From Arachis hypogaea (lineage: Eukaryota > Streptophyta > Magnoliopsida > Fabales > Fabaceae), in the NCBI RefSeq assembly GCF_003086295.3, contig NC_092051.1, positions 76,137,772 to 76,201,771 on the forward strand: a stretch of 64,000 nt of DNA, written 5' to 3'. Shown here in pieces: positions 45,310-56,011 of the stretch (position 1 is its first letter; the number at the start of each line of letters is the position of its first letter). Below the pieces are notes generated by a model. The model did not search any database. It was not told where the DNA came from and saw nothing but the letters and a program-made list of their open reading frames with translations. Position numbers and translations under genes: made by a program.

Positions 45310-47643
45310 TCACAGATGTTCAGAGCATTGTTGAGACTCCCCAACACCAAACTTAGAGTTTGGATATGGGAGTTCAACACCAAACTTAGAGTTTGGTTGT
45401 GGCCTCCCAACACCAAACTTAGAGTTTGACTGTGGGGGCTCTGGTTGACTCTGTTTTGAGAGAAGCTTACTGTGCCTCTTTTCCATGTTTACAGAAGGAT
45501 GTCCTTGAGTTTTAAACTCAAGGGAGTCCTCATTCAATTGAAGAACTAGTTCACCTCTCTTAACATCAATCACAGCTCTTGCTGTGGCTAGGAAGGGTCT
45601 TCCAAGGATGATGGATTCATCCTCATCCTTTCCAGTATCTAGGACTATGAAATCAGCAGGGATGTAAAGGCCTTCAACCTTTACTAACACGTCCTCTACT
45701 TGTCCATAAGCCTCTTTTCTTGAGTTGTCTGCCATCTCTAATGAGATTCTAGCAGCTTGCACCTCAAAGATTCCTAGTTTCTCCATTACAGAGAGGGGCA
45801 TGAGGTTTATCCCTGAACCAAGGTCACACAGAGCCTTTTCAAAGATCATGGTGCCTATGGTACAAGGTATTAGGAACTTTCCAGGATCCTGTTTCTTCTG
45901 AGGTAATGTCAGTTGATCCAGATCACTCAGTTCATAGGTGAACAAGGGAGGTTCATCTTCCCAAGTCTCAATACCAAATAATTTGGCATTCAGCTTCATG
46001 ATTGCACCAAGGTACTTGGCAACTTGCTCCTCAGTAACATCCTCATTCTCTTCAGAAGAGGAATACTCATCAGAGCTCATGAATGGCATAAGAAGGTTTA
46101 ATGGAATCTCTATGGTCTCTAGTTGAGTCTCAGATTCCTTTGGTTCCTCAGAGGGAAACTCCTTATTGATCACTGGACGTCCCAGGAGGTCTTCCTCCTT
46201 GGGATTCACGTCCTCCCCTTCTTCCTTGGATTCGGCCATGATGGTTATATCAATGGCCTTGCACTCTCTTTTTGGATTTTCTTCTGTATTGCTTGGGAGA
46301 GTACTAGGAGGGGTTTCAGTGATCTTCTTACTCAGCTGGCCCACTTGTGCTTCCAAATTTCTAATGGATGACCTTGTTTCATTCATGAAACTCACAGTGG
46401 CCTTAGATAGATCAGAGACTAAGTTTGCTAAATTAGATGTATTTTGTTCAGAGTTCTCTGTCTGTTGCTGAGTGGATGATGGAAAAGGTTTACTATTGTT
46501 AAACCTATTTCTTCCACCATTATTAAAGCCTTGTTGAGGCTTTTGTTGATCCTTCCATGAGAAATTTGGATGATTTCTCCATGATGAGTTATAGGTGTTT
46601 CCATAAGGTTCACTTAAGTAATTTACCTCTGCTATTGCATGGTTCTCAGGATCATAGGCTTCTTCTTCAGAAGCTGCCTCTTGAGTACTGTTGGATGCAG
46701 CTTGCATTCCATTCAGACTCTGGGAAATCATATTGACTTGCTGAGTCAATATTTTGTTCTGAGCCAATATGGCATTCAGAGTATCAATTTCAAGAACTCC
46801 CTTCTTCTGAGGCGTCCCATTACTCACAGGATTCCTCTCAGAAGTGTACATGAACTGGTTATTAGCAACCATGTCAATGAGTTCTTGAGCTTCTGCAGGC
46901 GTTTTCTTTAGGTGAATGGATCCACCTGCAGAAGTATCCAATGACATCTTAGCTAATTCAGACAAACCATCATAGAATATATCCAGGATGATCCATTCTG
47001 AAAGCATGTCAGAAGGACACTTTTTGGTCAGTTCCTTGTATCTCTCCCAAGCTTCATAGAGGGATTCACCTTCTTTCTGTTTGAAGGTTTGAACATCCAC
47101 TCTAAGCTTACTCAGCTTTTGAGGAGGAAAGAACTTGGCTAAGAAAGCCTTGACCAGCTTATCCCAAGAGTTCAGGCTATCCTTAGGTTGAGAGTCCAAC
47201 CATATTCTAGCTCTGTCTCTTACAGCAAAGGGGAAAAGCATGAGCCTGTAGACTTCAGAATCTACTCCATTAGTCTTAATAGTATCACAGATCTGCAAGA
47301 ATTCAGTTAAGAACTGAAAAGGATCTTCAGATGGAAGTCCATGAAACTTGCAGTTTTGCTGCATTAGAGAAACTAATTGAGGTTTCAGCTCAAAATTGTT
47401 TGCTCCAATGGTAGGGATGGAGATGCTTCTTCCATGTAAATTGGAATTAGGTGCAGTAAAGTCACCAAGCATCCTCCTTGCATTATTATTATTTTCGGCT
47501 GCCATCTCCTCTTCTTGTTCGAAAATTTCTGAAAGGTGCTTGTTGGATTGTTGTAATTTAGCTTCTCTTAGTTTCCTCTTCAGAGTCCTTTCAGGTTCTG
47601 GATCTGCTTCAACAAGAATGTTCTTGTCCTTTCTCCTGCTCAT
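45310..47643 (-). CDS. gag: Element D ORF1: gag plus retropepsin-like polyprotein, intact
   Basis: 777 codons. I chose MSRRKDKN at 47643 because E and C start at the same place; the frame is open further upstream to 47769 but that part is leader. Order of parts: DPEPERT basic N-terminus; retrotransposon gag core at residues about 100-240, with AVRDRARIWLDSQ near 143 and FPPQKLSKLRVDVQTF near 170; Q/N-rich linker about 300-430; acidic SSDEYSSSEENED about 525; aspartic-protease-like domain about 590-700 with CDLGSGINLMP (catalytic-type Asp near 608) and ILGRPFLATA near 681; C-terminal NSKFGVG repeats (three) about 740-770. DLG in place of the usual DTG/DSG is typical of Athila proteases as I know them. 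No CCHC knuckle and no polymerase follows. It would supply capsid protein, with other pol functions in trans. Confidence 0.92.
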   Translation of the reverse strand: MSRRKDKNILVEADPEPERTLKRKLREAKLQQSNKHLSEIFEQEEEMAAENNNNARRMLGDFTAPNSNLHGRSISIPTIGANNFELKPQLVSLMQQNCKFHGLPSEDPFQFLTEFLQICDTIKTNGVDSEVYRLMLFPFAVRDRARIWLDSQPKDSLNSWDKLVKAFLAKFFPPQKLSKLRVDVQTFKQKEGESLYEAWERYKELTKKCPSDMLSEWIILDIFYDGLSELAKMSLDTSAGGSIHLKKTPAEAQELIDMVANNQFMYTSERNPVSNGTPQKKGVLEIDTLNAILAQNKILTQQVNMISQSLNGMQAASNSTQEAASEEEAYDPENHAIAEVNYLSEPYGNTYNSSWRNHPNFSWKDQQKPQQGFNNGGRNRFNNSKPFPSSTQQQTENSEQNTSNLANLVSDLSKATVSFMNETRSSIRNLEAQVGQLSKKITETPPSTLPSNTEENPKRECKAIDITIMAESKEEGEDVNPKEEDLLGRPVINKEFPSEEPKESETQLETIEIPLNLLMPFMSSDEYSSSEENEDVTEEQVAKYLGAIMKLNAKLFGIETWEDEPPLFTYELSDLDQLTLPQKKQDPGKFLIPCTIGTMIFEKALCDLGSGINLMPLSVMEKLGIFEVQAARISLEMADNSRKEAYGQVEDVLVKVEGLYIPADFIVLDTGKDEDESIILGRPFLATARAVIDVKRGELVLQLNEDSLEFKTQGHPSVNMEKRHSKLLSKQSQPEPPQSNSKFGVGRPQPNSKFGVELPYPNSKFGVGESQQCSEHL

Positions 47644-49535
47644 ATGAAAAAGAGGGGAACAGAAAAATAATAATAGGGATCCTTTTTGCCCAGGTATAGA
47701 GGTTCCCTTATGTAAGTAGAAGAAGAAAAGAATGTAATGTAAAGAAGAGAAGAGGAAAAACTCAAACACAGAGAGGGAGGTAGTGTTCGAATTTTTGGAT
47801 GGGAGAGAAGTGTTAGTAAATGAATAAATAAATAGAAGGAGATGAGAGATGAGGATTTTTGAAAATTATTTTTTTGAAAAATGGTTAGTGATTTTCGAAA
47901 ATTAGGAATGAAATCAAGTTAAAATTAAAAATTGAAACACTTAGTTAATTAAAAATAATTTTTGAAAAAGAGGGAGATATTTTCGAAAATTAGAGAGAGA
48001 GAGTTAGTTAGGTAGTTTTGAAAGAGATAAGAAACAAACAAAAAGTTAGTTAGTTAGTTGAAACAAATTTGAAAATCAATTTTGAAAAGATAAGAAGATA
48101 AGAAGTTAGAAGGGATATTTTAAAATCAAATTTTTGAAAAAGATAAGATTTTTAAAAAGATATGATGGAAAAGATATGATTTTGAAAAAGATAAGATAAA
48201 AAGATATTTTTGAAAAAGATTTTATTTTTAAAATCACAACTAATGACTTGATTCACAAGAAATCACAAGATATGATTCTAGAACTTAAAGTTTGAATCTT
48301 TCTTAACAAGCAAGTAACAAACTTGAAATTTTTGAATCAAAACATTAATTAATGATGTTATTTTCGAAAATTAGGAGATAAAGAAAAATATTTTTGAAAA
48401 ATATTTTAAAAATTTTCGAAAATAAATAAGAAAAGTGAAAAAGATATAATTTTTGAAAAAGATTTTGAAAAAGATAAGATTTTTAAATTTAAAATTTGAT
48501 TTGACTCATAAAAACAACTAGATTTTAAAAATTTTTGACAAAGTCAAATCTAATTTTCAAAATTTTAAGAGAGAAAAAAGGAAAGATATTTTTTTTATTT
48601 TTGAATTTTTAAAGATGAGAGAGAAAAACATGAAAAAGACTCAATGCATGAAAGTTATGGATCAAAACAATGAATGCATGCAAGAATGCTATGAATGTTA
48701 AGATGAACACCAAGAACACGTTGAAGATCATGATGAACATCAAGAACATATTTTTTGAAAAATTTTTAAGAAAAGAAAAACATGCAAGACACCAATCTTG
48801 GAAATTTTTAATGCTTAGACAATATGAATGCAAGAATGCATATGAAAAACACCATACAACACAAAACAATATAATATGAAGATCAATCAAGAAGGTTTAT
48901 CAAGCACAACTTGAAGATCATGATGAATGCAATGCATGAATGCAATTTTCGAAAAATGCAAAAAATTTTTAGAAAAAAATGCAATTGACACCAAACTTAA
49001 AAATTGACTCAAGACTCAAACAAGAAACACAAAATATTTTTATTTTTATGATTTTATGATTTTTTAGATTTTTTTTCGAAAATTATTTGAAAAAGAAAAA
49101 TAAGGATTCCAAAATTTTTAATATGAATTCCAGGAATCTTGCACTCTTAGTCTAAAGCTCCAATCTGAGGGTTAGACATGGCTTAATATCCAGTCAAGCT
49201 TTAGCATGTAAATCAAGTGGATCAGGAACAGCAGCAGGTGGATCAGCAACAACTAGCTTGCTCTTGATAATGTTGGGTTGGAAGCCCCAGTCTAAATGAA
49301 TTTAGACATGGCTTTACAGCCAGTTAGGCTTCAACATGCTTCATGAAACACTAAAATTCATTCTTAAAAATTCTGAAGAACATAATAAAAATTTTTGAAA
49401 GGAATTTATATTTTTTTCGAAAACAGATGAGAAATTTTTGAAAGATTTTTGAAAAATTTTTTTGAAAATAAAACAAACAGAAAATTACCTAATCTGAGCA
49501 ACGAGATGAACCGTCAGTTGTCCAAACTCAAACAA
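47644..49535 (-). other. Element D leader
   Basis: 1.9 kb, U-rich in sense, no gene. Repeated TTTTCAAAAATC/TATCTTTTTC units. One CACCAAACTTA motif near 48989. Confidence 0.6.
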
Positions 49536-49553
49536 TCCCCGGCAACGGCGCCA
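49536..49553 (-). other. Primer-binding site (tRNA-Asp), element D
   Basis: Exact TGGCGCCGTTGCCGGGGA in sense, 6 nt from the LTR end at 49560. Confidence 0.92.
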
Positions 49554-49559
49554 AAAACT

Positions 49560-51285
49560 TGGTGTACAAAATTGTGATCTCAGGCAACGGCGCCAAAAAC
49601 TCTGTACGCACGTCATAATTAATCGCTTTTCATTCACAACTTCGATACAACTAACCAGCAAGTGCACTAGGTCGTCCAAGTAATAAACCTTACGTGAGTA
49701 AAGGTCGATCCCACGGAGATTGTTGGTATGAAGCAAGATATGGTCATCTTGTAAATCTCAGTCAGGCGGATAATAATTGGTTATGGAGTTTTCGAAAATA
49801 AATAATGAATAGACAGAAAATAAAGATAGAAATACTTATGTATATCATTGGTGAGAATTTCAGATAAAGGTATAGAAATGCTTTCGTCCCTCTGAACGTC
49901 TGCTTTCCTGCTGCCTTCATCCAATTAGTCCTACTCCTTTCTATGGCTGGCTTTATGTAAGGACATCACCATTGTCAATGGCTACTTTTATCCTCTCTAG
50001 AAAATGGTCCGATGCGCTGTCACTGCATGGCTAATCATTTGGAGGCATCACCGTGGTCAATGGCTGCATCCTATCCTCTTGTGAAAATGGTCCGATGCGC
50101 TGTCACTGCATGGCTAATCATCTGAGGTTCTCGATCATAATGGAATAGGATTCACCCTCCTTTTGCGTCTGTCACTACGCCCAGCACTCGCGAGTTTGAA
50201 GTTCGTCACAGTCATTCAATCCCAGAATCCTACTCGAAATACCACAGACAAGGTTTAGACTTTTCGGATTCTCATGAATGCCGCCATCAATCTAGCTTAT
50301 ACCACGAAGATTCTGATTAAGAGATCCAAGAGATAATCATCCAATCTAAGGTGGAACGGAAGTGGTTGTCAGGCACGCGTTCGTGGGGGAATGATGATGA
50401 TTGTCACATTCATCACATTCATGTTGAAGTGTGAATGAATATCTTAGAATTGGAATAAGTTGAGTTGAATAGAAAAATAGTAGTACTTTGCATTAATTCA
50501 TGAGGAACAGCAGAGCTCCACACCTTAATCTATGGAGTGCAGAAACTCTACCGTATGAAGATACATAAGTGAAAGGTTCAGGCATGGTCGAATGGCCAGC
50601 CCCCTAAACGTGATCACAGGATCAAAAATACAATCCAGGATCTTCCAAAATATCTCAAATACAATAGTAAAAAGTCCTATTTATACTAAACTAGTTACTA
50701 GGGTTTACAGAAGTAAGTAATTGATGCATAAATCCACTTCCGGGGTCCACTTGGTGTGTGCTTGGGCTGAGCTTTAGCTTTCCACGTGCAGAGGCTTCTT
50801 TTGGAGTTGAACGCCAAGTTGTAACGTATTTCTGGCGTTCAACTTTGGCTTGTAACGTGTTTCTGGCGTTTAACTCCAGACAGCAGCGTAGAACTGGCGT
50901 TCAACACCCTTTTGCATCGTCTAAACTCGACCAAAGTATGGACTATTATATATTTTTGGAAAGCCCTAGATGTTTACTTTCCAACGCAATTGGAAGCGCG
51001 CCATTTTGAGTTCTGTAGCTCCAGAAAATCCATTTTGAGTGTAGGGAGGTCAGAATCCAACAGCATCAGCAGTCCTTCTTCAACCTCTGAATCTGATTTT
51101 TGTTCAAGTCCCTCAATTTCAGCCAGAAAATACTTGAAATCACAGAAAAACACACAAACTCATAGTAAAGTCCAGAAATATGAATTTAACATAAAAACTA
51201 ATAAAAACATCCCTAAAAGTAACTAGATTCTACTAAAAATATACTAAAAATAATGCCAAAAAGCGTATAAATTATCCGCTCATCA
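49560..51285 (-). repeat. 5' LTR of element D
   Basis: 1726 bp, sense start TGATGAGCGGATAATTT at 51285 and end GTACACCA at 49560. Minus-strand TATA box TATAAATA at 50685-50678. Extra PBS-like copy TGGCGCCGTTGCC at 49595-49583. Palindrome group at 50805-50910. Confidence 0.92.
50678..50685 (-). promoter_or_regulatory. Candidate LTR TATA box, element D
   Basis: TATAAATA followed in sense by GGACTTTTTACTATTG, as in element C. Would drive transcription of ORF1. Confidence 0.6.
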
Positions 51286-52910
51286 ACAGCTCTGCTGGAG
51301 GATCTCTTCATCTGAAGAAGACGCCTGCAGAAGCTCAGGAACTCATTGAGATGGTTGCAAATAACCAATTCATGTACACTTCTGAAAGGAACCCTGTGAA
51401 TAATGGGACAAATCAGAAGAAAGGAGTTCTTGAGATTGATACTCTGAATGCCATACTGGCTCAGAATAAAATATTGACTCAGAAAGTCAATATGATTTCT
51501 CAAGGTCTGTCTGGAATGCAAGCTGCACCAGGCAGTACTAAGGAAGCTTCCCCTGAAGAAGAAGCTTATGATCCTGAGAACCCAGCAATGGAAGAGGTGA
51601 ATTACATGGGAGATTCCTATGGAAACACCTATAATCCTTCATGGAGAAATCATCCAAATCTCTCATGGAAGGACCAACAGAGGCCTCAACAAGGCTTCAA
51701 CAACAATAATGGTGGAAGAAACAGGTTTAGCAATAGCAAACCTTTTCCATCATCTTCTCAGCAACAGACAGAGAATTCTAAGCAAAGTCACTCTGACTTA
51801 GCACCCATAGTCTCTGATCTAATTAAAATCACTCAAAGTTTCATGACTGAAACAAGGTCCTCCATTAGAAATTTGGAGGCACAAGTAGGTCAGCTGAGTA
51901 AGAAAGTTATTGAACTCCCTCTTAGTATTCTCCCAAGCAATACAGAAGAGAATCCAAAGAGAGAGTGCAAGGCCATAAACACATCTCACATGGCCGAACC
52001 TGGAGAGGAGGAAGAGGCAGTGATCTCCACTGAGGAAGACCTCAATGGACGTCCACTGGCCTCCATGGAATTCCCTGATGAGAAACCATGGGAATCTGAG
52101 GCTCACACAGAGACCATAGAGATTCCATTGAATTTACTCCTGCCATTCATGAGCTCTGATGAGTATTCTTCCTCTGAAGAGGATAAAGATGTTACCGAAG
52201 AGCAAGTTGCTAAGTACCTTGGAACAATCATGAAGCTAAACACCAAGTTATTTGGTAATGAGACTTTGGAGAACGAACCTCCATTGCTCACTAAAGAACT
52301 GGATGACTTGACTAGGCAGAAATTACCTCTGAAGAGACAAGATCCTGGAAAGTTCTCAATACCTTGTACCATAGGCACCATGACCTTTGAGAAGGCTCTG
52401 TGTGACCTAGGATCAAGCATAAACCTCATGCCTCTCTCTGTAATGGAGAAGCTAGGGATCCTTGAGGTACAAGCTGCAAGAATCTCACTGGAGATGGCAG
52501 ACAATTCAAAGAAACAGGCTTATGGACTTGTAGAGGATGTCTTGGTAAAGGTTGAAGGCCACTACATGCCTGCTGATTTCATAATCCTAGAGACTGGGAA
52601 GTGTATGGATGAATCCATCATCCTTGGTAGACCCTTCCTAGCCACAGCAAAAGCTGTAATTGATGTTGACAGAGGAGAATTGATCATTCAAGTGAATGAA
52701 GATTCCCTTGTGTTTAAAGCTCAAGGATATCCCTCTGTAACTATGGAGAGGAAGCATGAAGAGCTTCTCTCAATACAGAGACAAACAGAGCCACCACAGT
52801 CAAACTCTAAGTTTGGGGTTGGAAGGCCACAACCAAACTTTAAGTTTGGTGTTGAACCCCCATATTCAAACTCTAAAGTTTGGTGTTGGGAGGTTCCAAC
52901 ATTGCTCTAA
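51286..52910 (+). CDS. gag: Element C gag/protease polyprotein, 3' part
   Basis: Continues C gag directly after element D: SSAGGSLHLKKTPAEAQELIEMVANNQFMY, then open to 52910 (the first in-frame Met is 51351). Parts: Q/N-rich linker (GGRNRFSNSKPFPSSSQQQT), acidic SSDEYSSSEEDKDVT, protease-like CDLGSSINLMP at about 52405-52437 and ILGRPFLATAKAVIDV at about 52620-52667, then tandem SKFGVG-type repeats. In the last repeat an extra A (near 52875) shifts the frame and changes the final residues relative to D. This half has no stop, unlike the 5' half at 11186. Confidence 0.9.
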
Positions 52911-52938
52911 ACATCTGTGAGGCTCCATGAGAGCCCAC

Positions 52939-52985
52939 TGTCAAGCTATTGACATTAAAGAAGCGCTTGTTGGGAGGCAACCCAA
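52939..52985 (+). other. Post-ORF1 tandem hairpin pair, element C
   Basis: Hairpin 1 (52939-52954): TGTCAA with TTGACA, loop GCTA. Hairpin 2 (52970-52985): TTGGG with CCCAA, loop AGGCAA. Spacer TTAAAGAAGCGCTTG. 29 nt past the ORF1 stop. Confidence 0.7.
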
Positions 52986-53109
52986 TTTTACTTATCTATG
53001 TTATTTTCCATTGTTATTTTATGTTTTTGTAGGTTGATGATCATGTGAAGTCACAAAAACAATTGAAAAAGCAAAAACAGACTAAAAAAACAAAATGAAA
53101 AATAGAACA

Positions 53110-53320
53110 CCCTGGAGGAGACACTTACTGGCATTTAAACGCCAGTAAGGGTAGTAGAATGGGCGTTAAACTCCCAGTCTGGCACCATTCTGGGCGTTTA
53201 ACGCCAGAAATAGGCACCAGACTGGCGTTTAACGCCAGGAATGGGCAAGAAGCTGGCGTTAAACGCCAGAAATGGGCAGCAGCCTGGCGTTTTACGCCAG
53301 GATTGGCAGAAAGGGGCATT
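53110..53320. repeat. GGCGTTnAACGCC palindrome array, element C
   Basis: Six units in about 200 bp, five near-perfect (for example CTGGCGTTTAACGCCAG and CTGGCGTTAAACGCCAG), spaced about 35 bp. Confidence 0.9.
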
Positions 53321-53726
53321 TTTGCACGCCACTTGGTGCAGGGATGAGATATCCTAGACACCTCAGGATCTGTGGACCCCACAGGATCCCCACCTACCCC
53401 ACCTCTCTCTCTCTTCTTTACCCATTTACCAATCACCTCAATACCTCTTCTCCAAAAACCCCTCACCTATCAAATTCCACCATTCTCTTCACCACTTACA
53501 TCCATCCTTCATAAAACTCCACCTACCTCACCATTCAAATTCAAACCACTTTCCCACCCAAACCCACCCATAATGGCCGAACCATACCCCCCTCTCTACT
53601 CTCATATAAACTCATCTTCACTCCTTCATTTTCACACAACATACACACTACTTCTCCCCCTTGGCCAAAACACTAAGCCCCCTCAATCTCCTCTATTTCT
53701 TCTTATTCTACTCTCTTCTTTCTTCT
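53321..53726 (+). other. Element C inter-ORF segment
   Basis: C-rich sequence (CACCTACCCCACC and similar) with a 140-codon open frame from 53372 that is low-complexity Pro/Ser/Thr. The D counterpart is the GGTAGGTGG-rich 44600-44800. I do not call a gene. Confidence 0.4.
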
Positions 53727-53765
53727 TTTGCTCGAGGACGAGCAAACCTTCTAAGTTTGGTGTGG
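53727..53765 (+). other. AGGA hairpin plus TAAGTTTGGTGTGG tract upstream of ORF2
   Basis: 53727-53746: TTTGCTCG pairs with CGAGCAAA around AGGA, perfect 8-bp stem. It is followed by CCTTCTAAGTTTGGTGTGG, and ORF2 starts 36 nt later. The same hairpin-plus-tract layout recurs before the 3' LTR at 56012-56049. Confidence 0.7.
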
Positions 53766-53800
53766 TAAAAGCGTTGCTTTTTGTTTTTCCATAACCATTT

Positions 53801-54868
53801 ATGGCACCTAAGGCCAGAGAAACCTCTAGAAAGAGGAAAGGGAAGGCAAAAGCTTCCACCTTCGAGTCATGGGAGATGGAGAGATTCATCTCAAGGGTGC
53901 ACCAAGACCACTTCTATGAAGTTGTAGCCAAGAAAAAGGTGATCCCCGAGGTCCCTTTCAAACTCAAAAAGGGTGAATATCCAGAGATCCGACATGAGAT
54001 TCGAAGAAGAGGTTGGGAAGTTCTCACCAACCCCATTCAACAAGTCAGAATCTTAATGGTTCAAGAGTTCTATGCCAATGCATGGATCACCAAGAACCAT
54101 GATCAAAGTGTGAACCCGGAGCCAAAGAATTGGCTTACAATGGTTTGGGGGAAATGCTTAGATTTTAGTCCGGAGAATGTAAGGTTGGCATTCAACTTGT
54201 CCATGATACAAGGAGATGCACACCCCTACACTAGAAGGGTCAACTTTGATCAAAGGTTGGACCAAGTCCTCATAGACTTCTGTGAAGAGGGCGCTCAATG
54301 GAAGAGAGATTCAAGAGGGAAGCCGGTTCAACTAAGAAGGCATGACCTCAAGCCCGTGGCTAGGGGATGGTTGGAGTTCATCCAACGCTCAATCATTCCC
54401 ACTAGCAACCGGTCTGAAGTTACTATAGACCGGGCTATTATGATCCATAGCATCATGATTAGGGAGGAAGTAGAAGTTCATGAAGTTATATCCCAAGAAC
54501 TCTACAAGGTGGTGGATAAGTCCTCTACTTTGATAAGGTTAGCCTTCCCTCATCTCATTTGTTACCTCTGTAATTCAGCTGGAATTGACATAGAGGAAGA
54601 CATCCTCATTGATGAGGATAAGCTCATCACTAAGAAAAGGATGGAGCAAACAAGAGATCCCACTCATGGACATGAGGAAATTCCTCACCATGAAATCCCT
54701 GATATGCCTCAAAGGATACATTTTCTTCCACAAAACTATTGGGAGCAAATCAAAACCTCCCTAGGAGAATTAAGTTCCAACATGGGACAACTAAGGGTGG
54801 AGCACCAAGAGCATTCCATCCTCCTCTATGAAATTAGAGAAGACCAAAGAGTCATGAGAGAGGAGTAA
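53801..54868 (+). CDS. Element C ORF2: plant-transposon-domain protein of unknown function
   Basis: 355 codons from MAPKARETSRKRKGKAKAS to MREE and TAA; the reading frame is open for 25 more codons to 54946 (QRQGRDIEELKHFIRSS). The basic N-terminus looks like a nuclear-localisation signal. The core, about residues 25-260, includes RRGWEVLTNPIQQVRILMV, FYANAW, WGKCLDFSPENVRLAFNL and AHPYTRRVNF. This matches what I remember as the 'putative plant transposon protein' domain that accompanies Athila-type elements in legumes; it has no known activity. The C-terminal part (MGQLRVEHQEHSILLYEI) is predicted helical. It is downstream of the AGGA hairpin. In D the core is deleted. The assignment of the domain is moderate, the ORF itself is clear. 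Confidence 0.75.
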   Translation: MAPKARETSRKRKGKAKASTFESWEMERFISRVHQDHFYEVVAKKKVIPEVPFKLKKGEYPEIRHEIRRRGWEVLTNPIQQVRILMVQEFYANAWITKNHDQSVNPEPKNWLTMVWGKCLDFSPENVRLAFNLSMIQGDAHPYTRRVNFDQRLDQVLIDFCEEGAQWKRDSRGKPVQLRRHDLKPVARGWLEFIQRSIIPTSNRSEVTIDRAIMIHSIMIREEVEVHEVISQELYKVVDKSSTLIRLAFPHLICYLCNSAGIDIEEDILIDEDKLITKKRMEQTRDPTHGHEEIPHHEIPDMPQRIHFLPQNYWEQIKTSLGELSSNMGQLRVEHQEHSILLYEIREDQRVMREE

Positions 54869-54946
54869 CAAAGGCAAGGAAGAGACATTGAGGAGCTCAA
54901 GCACTTCATAAGATCTTCAAGAGGAAGAACTAACCGCCATCACTAA

Positions 54947-56011
54947 GGTAGACCCGTTCTTTAATTTCCTTGTTCTTTATTTCTCTGTTTTTCAAAAATT
55001 ATGCTTTATGTTTATCTATGTTTGTGTCTTTATTACATGATCATTAGTGTCTTAGTGTCTATGCCTTGAAGCTATGAAAATGAATCCATCACCTTTCTTA
55101 AATGAAAAATGTTTTTAATTGAAAAAGAAAAAGAAGTGCATGAATTTCAAATTTTAAAACAGTTTAGTTATTTTGATGTGGTGGCAATACTATTATTTTT
55201 CTGAATGAATGCTTGAACAGTGCATATTTTTTGAATTTGTTGATTCATGAATGTTAAAATTGTTGGCTCTTGAAAGAATGATGGAAAAGGAGAAATCTTA
55301 TTTGATAATCTGAAAAATCATAAAATTGATTCTTGGAGCAAGAAAAAGCAGTGAAAAGCTTGCAGAAAAAAATATATATGCGAAAAAAAAGAGAAAAAGA
55401 AAGAAAAGCAAGAAGAAAAAGCCAGTAACCCTTTAAACCAAAAGGCAAGGGTAAAATAAAAAGGATCCAAGGCTTTGAGCATCAGTGGATAGGAGGGCCC
55501 ACAGGAATAAAATCCTGGCATAAGCGGCTAAACCAAGCTATCCCTAACCATCTGCTTGTGGCGTGAAGGTGTCAAGTGAAAACTTGAGACTGAGCGGTTA
55601 AAGTCGTGGTCCAAAAGTAAAAAGAGTGTGCTTCAGAGCTCTGGACACCTCTAATTGGGGACTCTAGCAAAGCTGAGTCACAATCTGAAAAGGTTCACCC
55701 AGTTATGTGTCTGTGGCATTTATGTATCCGGTGGTAATACTGGAAAACAAAATGCTTTGGGTCATGGCCAAGACTCATAAAGTAGCTGTGTTCAAGAATC
55801 AACATACTTAACTAGGAGAATCAATAACACTATCTGGATTCTGAGTTCCTGTAGAAGTCAATCATTCTGAACTTCAAAAGGATAAAGTGAGATGCCAAAA
55901 CTATTCAGAAGCAAAAAGCTAAAAGCCCCACTCATCTAATTAATACTGATCTTCATAGACGTTTTTAGAATTCATTGTATATTCTCTTCTTTTTATCCTA
56001 TTTGATTTTTA
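54947..56011 (+). other. Element C 3' non-coding region
   Basis: No gene. The block 55480-55950 is conserved with D (43120-43600) and G (39680-40127). It contains the hairpin 55572-55587 (TCAAGT with ACTTGA, loop GAAA) and GTGTCTGTGGCATTTATGTA. Small minus-strand ORFs at 55254-55521 are shadows. Confidence 0.6.

Larger units (their letters stand above)
41304..51285 (-). mobile_element. Element D: complete non-autonomous FIDEL/Feral-like retrotransposon
   Basis: 9982 bp, the only structurally complete element here. 5' LTR 51285-49560, PBS 49553-49536, leader, gag/protease-like ORF1 (47643-45310), hairpin pair, palindrome array, short ORF2 (44506-44121), pre-LTR hairpin and 3' LTR 43020-41304. 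The LTRs differ at roughly 5% of sites by eye near the PBS end. It is inserted in C gag. No polymerase, so it would need reverse transcriptase and integrase from another element. Confidence 0.9.

Noticed and set aside
53372..53794. 140-codon Pro/Ser/Thr ORF
   Set aside because: C-rich low-complexity sequence; the D counterpart is not open in the same frame.
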